A stretch of DNA of 64,000 bases from Bacteroidota bacterium (lineage in GTDB: Bacteria > Bacteroidota > Bacteroidia > Bacteroidales > JACABE01), in NCBI GenBank assembly GCA_013377005.1, contig JACABE010000007.1, positions 1 through 64,000 of the forward strand, in the 5' to 3' direction. Position 1 is the first letter of the stretch; each line of letters begins with the position of its first letter. Under the pieces are notes generated by a model. That model was not told the origin of the DNA. It did not search any database and worked only from the letters and a program-made list of their open reading frames with translations. A program made the translations under genes and the position numbers. Positions 61,508 through 64,000 of this stretch are shown here, piece after piece.

Positions 61508-64000
61508 ATGAAACAAATTACATCCTTTTTACTCTTTCTTTTTTTAGGAGCTGGATTGATGGCACAGCAAGGTAAGATTACCGGCAATGTCACCGATCAG
61601 GTTACAGGGAAAGCAATATCAGAGGCAATTGTACGTGTCGGGACACAACAAGTTACGTCTGATGCGAATGGTTATTATGAAATTGGAGGTCTTAATTATG
61701 GAGAACAGACTGTTACAATTATTGCCATTGGTTTTGAAAATTACGAAACTACAGTAACAGTTTCTGCAACTCCTGTAAAAATTAAAGCTGAACTGGCATC
61801 AAAATCAGCAGCTGAAAATGACAGAAAAGGCATTACTGAAGTTAATCTTGCCGATTTAAGCACAGAAGATGAAGGCAAAGATCAAAGTGTATCGGGCTTG
61901 CTACATTCTTCCGGTGACGTTTTTACCTCTACTGCAAGTTACACACTTGGCGCTTTGTATTTTAAAGTGCGCGGTTACGACGGCGAAAATTTCGCCACTT
62001 ATATGAATGGTATTAACGTAAACGATGCCGAAAATGGCAGAGCCAGCTGGTCAGAATGGGGTGGATTAAATGATGCAACCCGCAACAAAGAATCTATCAA
62101 TGGTATTAGTGCCTCTCGATTTTCTTTTGGTTCTTTAGGTGGTTCCACAAATATTATCACCAGAGCTTCGTTACAACGCAAACAAACCAAATTTACCTAT
62201 TCTTTTTCTAACAAAACTTACACCAATCGTGCTATGTTTACCTATTCAACAGGTTTAATGAAAAACGGTTGGGCATTTACGGTTAGTGGTTCTCGTCGTT
62301 GGGGCGAAGGTGGCTATGTAAAAGGTGTTTTTTATGATGCTTGGGCCTACTTTTTTTCTGCCGAAAAGAAAATCAATAACCAACATAGTATTGGTTTTAC
62401 AGCTTACGGTTCTCCAACAAAAAGAGGACAACAAGGTGGCTCCACACAAGAAGTTTATGATTTAACCGGAAGTAATTATTACAATCCAAACTGGGGTTAC
62501 CAAAATGGTGAAGTTAGAAATGCTAAGGTAAAAAACTTTCATGAACCAATGATGATTTTAACTCATTACTGGGATATAAATGAAAAAACGAAGTTAACTT
62601 CTTCCTTAGCTTATACTTTCGGATTTAACGGTGCTACTGCTTTAAATTGGTATAATGCTTCTGACCCTCGTCCTGATTATTATCGTAATCTTCCAAGTTA
62701 TCAAAATTATATTACCGGACAAGAAGCAGGTTTAACAGCTTATAATATAAACTTAACAACTTTAGCTTGGCAAACTGATCCAAAGAAATCACAGATTGAT
62801 TGGGATAGATTATATTATACTAACAAAACTTTAGCCCTTCAAGGAAAGCAATCTAGTTATATAGTAGAAGATAGACGCAACGATCAACAACAACTAAGTC
62901 TAAATATTTTATTAAACTCCGAATTAAGCAGTAATGTAAAATTTGATGGAGGTTTTGAATTTCGCAAATTCAAAGGACATCATTTTAAAACAATGGATGA
63001 CTTATTAGGTGGTACATATTGGGTTGATATTGATAATTTTGCATATCGCGATAATGGAATTGATGCTATTCAAATACAAAATGATGCAAATAATCCTAAC
63101 CGAATTATTAAAGTAGGTGACGTTTTTGGTTATGATTATGATATTTATTCTAATACTGGTTTAGTATGGGGACAAGTACAAGTTACCAATGATAAAATTG
63201 ATTATTTTGCAGCAGCTAATTTAAATGCTACTTCTTTTTGGAGAAATGGTAATATGAGAAACGGAATCAATTTGAATAACTCTTTTGGTGAATCTACAAA
63301 ATATAATTTTGGAGATGGTGGTATCAAAGCCGGAATTACTTATAAAATAAATGGACGTAATTTTATTACTGCAAACTCTCAAGCCTCTTCAAGAGCTCCA
63401 AGTGTTTACAATTCATTTGTTTCGCCAAGAACCAGAAATACAGTAACAGCTGATATAAAAAGTGATAAATTTTGGACAGCTGATATCAGCTACATCTTGC
63501 GTACACCTATTTTTAAAGCTCGTTTAACTGCATATCAGACCATGATGTGGGATCAAAACGAAATTAATAGCTTTTATGATGATAATTTAGCTACTTTCGT
63601 AAATTTTGCAATGTCAGGCATAAATAAAGTTCATCAAGGAATTGAATTTGGCGCCGAAATAAAAGCTTCTTCCACTGTTTCATTTACTGCTGTGGCTGCT
63701 ATTGGTAGTTTTTATTATACCAGTAACCCCAAGGTAAATATTTCTTATGATAATGGTTCGCAACCTGATGTTACAGAAACTGTTTATATAAAAAACTTCT
63801 TAATCAACGGAACTCCTCAAACAGCCGGTTCAATTGGTATAAATTATCGCCATCCTAAAAATTGGTTCTTTAATGCCAATGTTAACTATTTTGGAGATAA
63901 TTATGCTGATTTTAACCCTGAAAGACGTACAATATCTGCAATGCCTTATTCATTACCTAACGATCCGAGAATTCCTGGTATTATTAATCAAACAAAATTT
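61508..64000 (+). CDS. TonB-dependent receptor, incomplete at the right edge
   Basis: 831 codons are open from the ATG at 61508 to the last base, with no stop. The signal peptide (MKQITSFLLFLFLGAGLMAQ) is followed by a carboxypeptidase-regulatory-like domain (about 23-100: KITGNVTDQVTGKAISEAIV, then SDANGYYEIGGL). The plug domain (about 115-220) contains LYFKVRGYDGENFATYMNGI and FGSLGGSTNIIT. The rest is barrel strands. Such receptors import chelated iron, sugars or peptides using TonB energy. No SusD partner can be seen because the sequence ends. The last residues here are not the true C-terminus. Confidence 0.92.
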   Translation, partial: MKQITSFLLFLFLGAGLMAQQGKITGNVTDQVTGKAISEAIVRVGTQQVTSDANGYYEIGGLNYGEQTVTIIAIGFENYETTVTVSATPVKIKAELASKSAAENDRKGITEVNLADLSTEDEGKDQSVSGLLHSSGDVFTSTASYTLGALYFKVRGYDGENFATYMNGINVNDAENGRASWSEWGGLNDATRNKESINGISASRFSFGSLGGSTNIITRASLQRKQTKFTYSFSNKTYTNRAMFTYSTGLMKNGWAFTVSGSRRWGEGGYVKGVFYDAWAYFFSAEKKINNQHSIGFTAYGSPTKRGQQGGSTQEVYDLTGSNYYNPNWGYQNGEVRNAKVKNFHEPMMILTHYWDINEKTKLTSSLAYTFGFNGATALNWYNASDPRPDYYRNLPSYQNYITGQEAGLTAYNINLTTLAWQTDPKKSQIDWDRLYYTNKTLALQGKQSSYIVEDRRNDQQQLSLNILLNSELSSNVKFDGGFEFRKFKGHHFKTMDDLLGGTYWVDIDNFAYRDNGIDAIQIQNDANNPNRIIKVGDVFGYDYDIYSNTGLVWGQVQVTNDKIDYFAAANLNATSFWRNGNMRNGINLNNSFGESTKYNFGDGGIKAGITYKINGRNFITANSQASSRAPSVYNSFVSPRTRNTVTADIKSDKFWTADISYILRTPIFKARLTAYQTMMWDQNEINSFYDDNLATFVNFAMSGINKVHQGIEFGAEIKASSTVSFTAVAAIGSFYYTSNPKVNISYDNGSQPDVTETVYIKNFLINGTPQTAGSIGINYRHPKNWFFNANVNYFGDNYADFNPERRTISAMPYSLPNDPRIPGIINQTKF

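Overview
The window reads as chromosomal DNA of an AT-rich member of the Bacteroidota that has a type IX secretion system (T9SS). Four things point there. Promoter -7 boxes have the Bacteroidota form TAnnTTTG. Two proteins carry T9SS type A C-terminal sorting domains, and one partial protein carries a gliding-motility-type C-terminal domain. A porG-uppS-bamA-ompH-ompH cluster is present, as are TamL, DUF3109, DUF6089, DUF6029 and Omp28 family proteins. I cannot place it below phylum with confidence. Most of the window is ordinary chromosomal backbone.

Layout. 1-7.1 kb: the end of a gliding-motility/T9SS protein, REP-like hairpins, a TPR protein, glycyl-tRNA synthetase, a DUF3109 protein, HemW and an orphan histidine kinase coupled to hemW. 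7.3-11.5 kb: one minus-strand operon of two T9SS cargo proteins and two thioredoxin-like exported proteins, preceded by a 34-bp palindrome and a tandem array of 43-bp repeats. 12-20 kb: an MMPL/RND transporter, a lipoprotein, a 2-hydroxyacid dehydrogenase, small conserved proteins and an S46 dipeptidyl-peptidase. 20-24.6 kb: gpsA, divergent from a 1076-residue flavo-iron-sulfur protein that fuses the subunits of HcnABC/PDH1-type amino-acid dehydrogenases.

24.6-28.7 kb is the main accessory island, a two-gene restriction-modification operon. The cytosine-5 methyltransferase has an integrase-type Arm DNA-binding domain at its N-terminus. The endonuclease has the exact catalytic spacing of the MvaI/BcnI family. 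Two 14-bp direct repeats overlap the promoter, and I propose that the Arm domain binds them to autoregulate the operon. I regard this as the best candidate for something undescribed.

28.8-43.6 kb is mainly cell envelope and metabolism: nitroreductase, YiiX-like amidase, serine deaminase, CBS protein, a BamA-like protein, nadK, porG, uppS, bamA, two Skp/OmpH chaperones, and a TlpA/DUF6029/Omp28 group. 43.7-64 kb holds TamL, tRNA-Val, tRNA-Arg, queA, an M13 peptidase, a glucosaminidase-LysM protein, rsmG, rlmI, an LruC-domain protein, a TPR protein, pdxH, an archaeal-type GatD and a TonB-dependent receptor that runs off the end.

The envelope genes fit one theme. BamA, the OmpH chaperones and TamL insert outer-membrane proteins, PorG is part of the T9SS, and the many signal peptides, lipoproteins and barrels nearby would be clients. 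All functional calls come from reading the translated sequence and from family knowledge; no database search was run.
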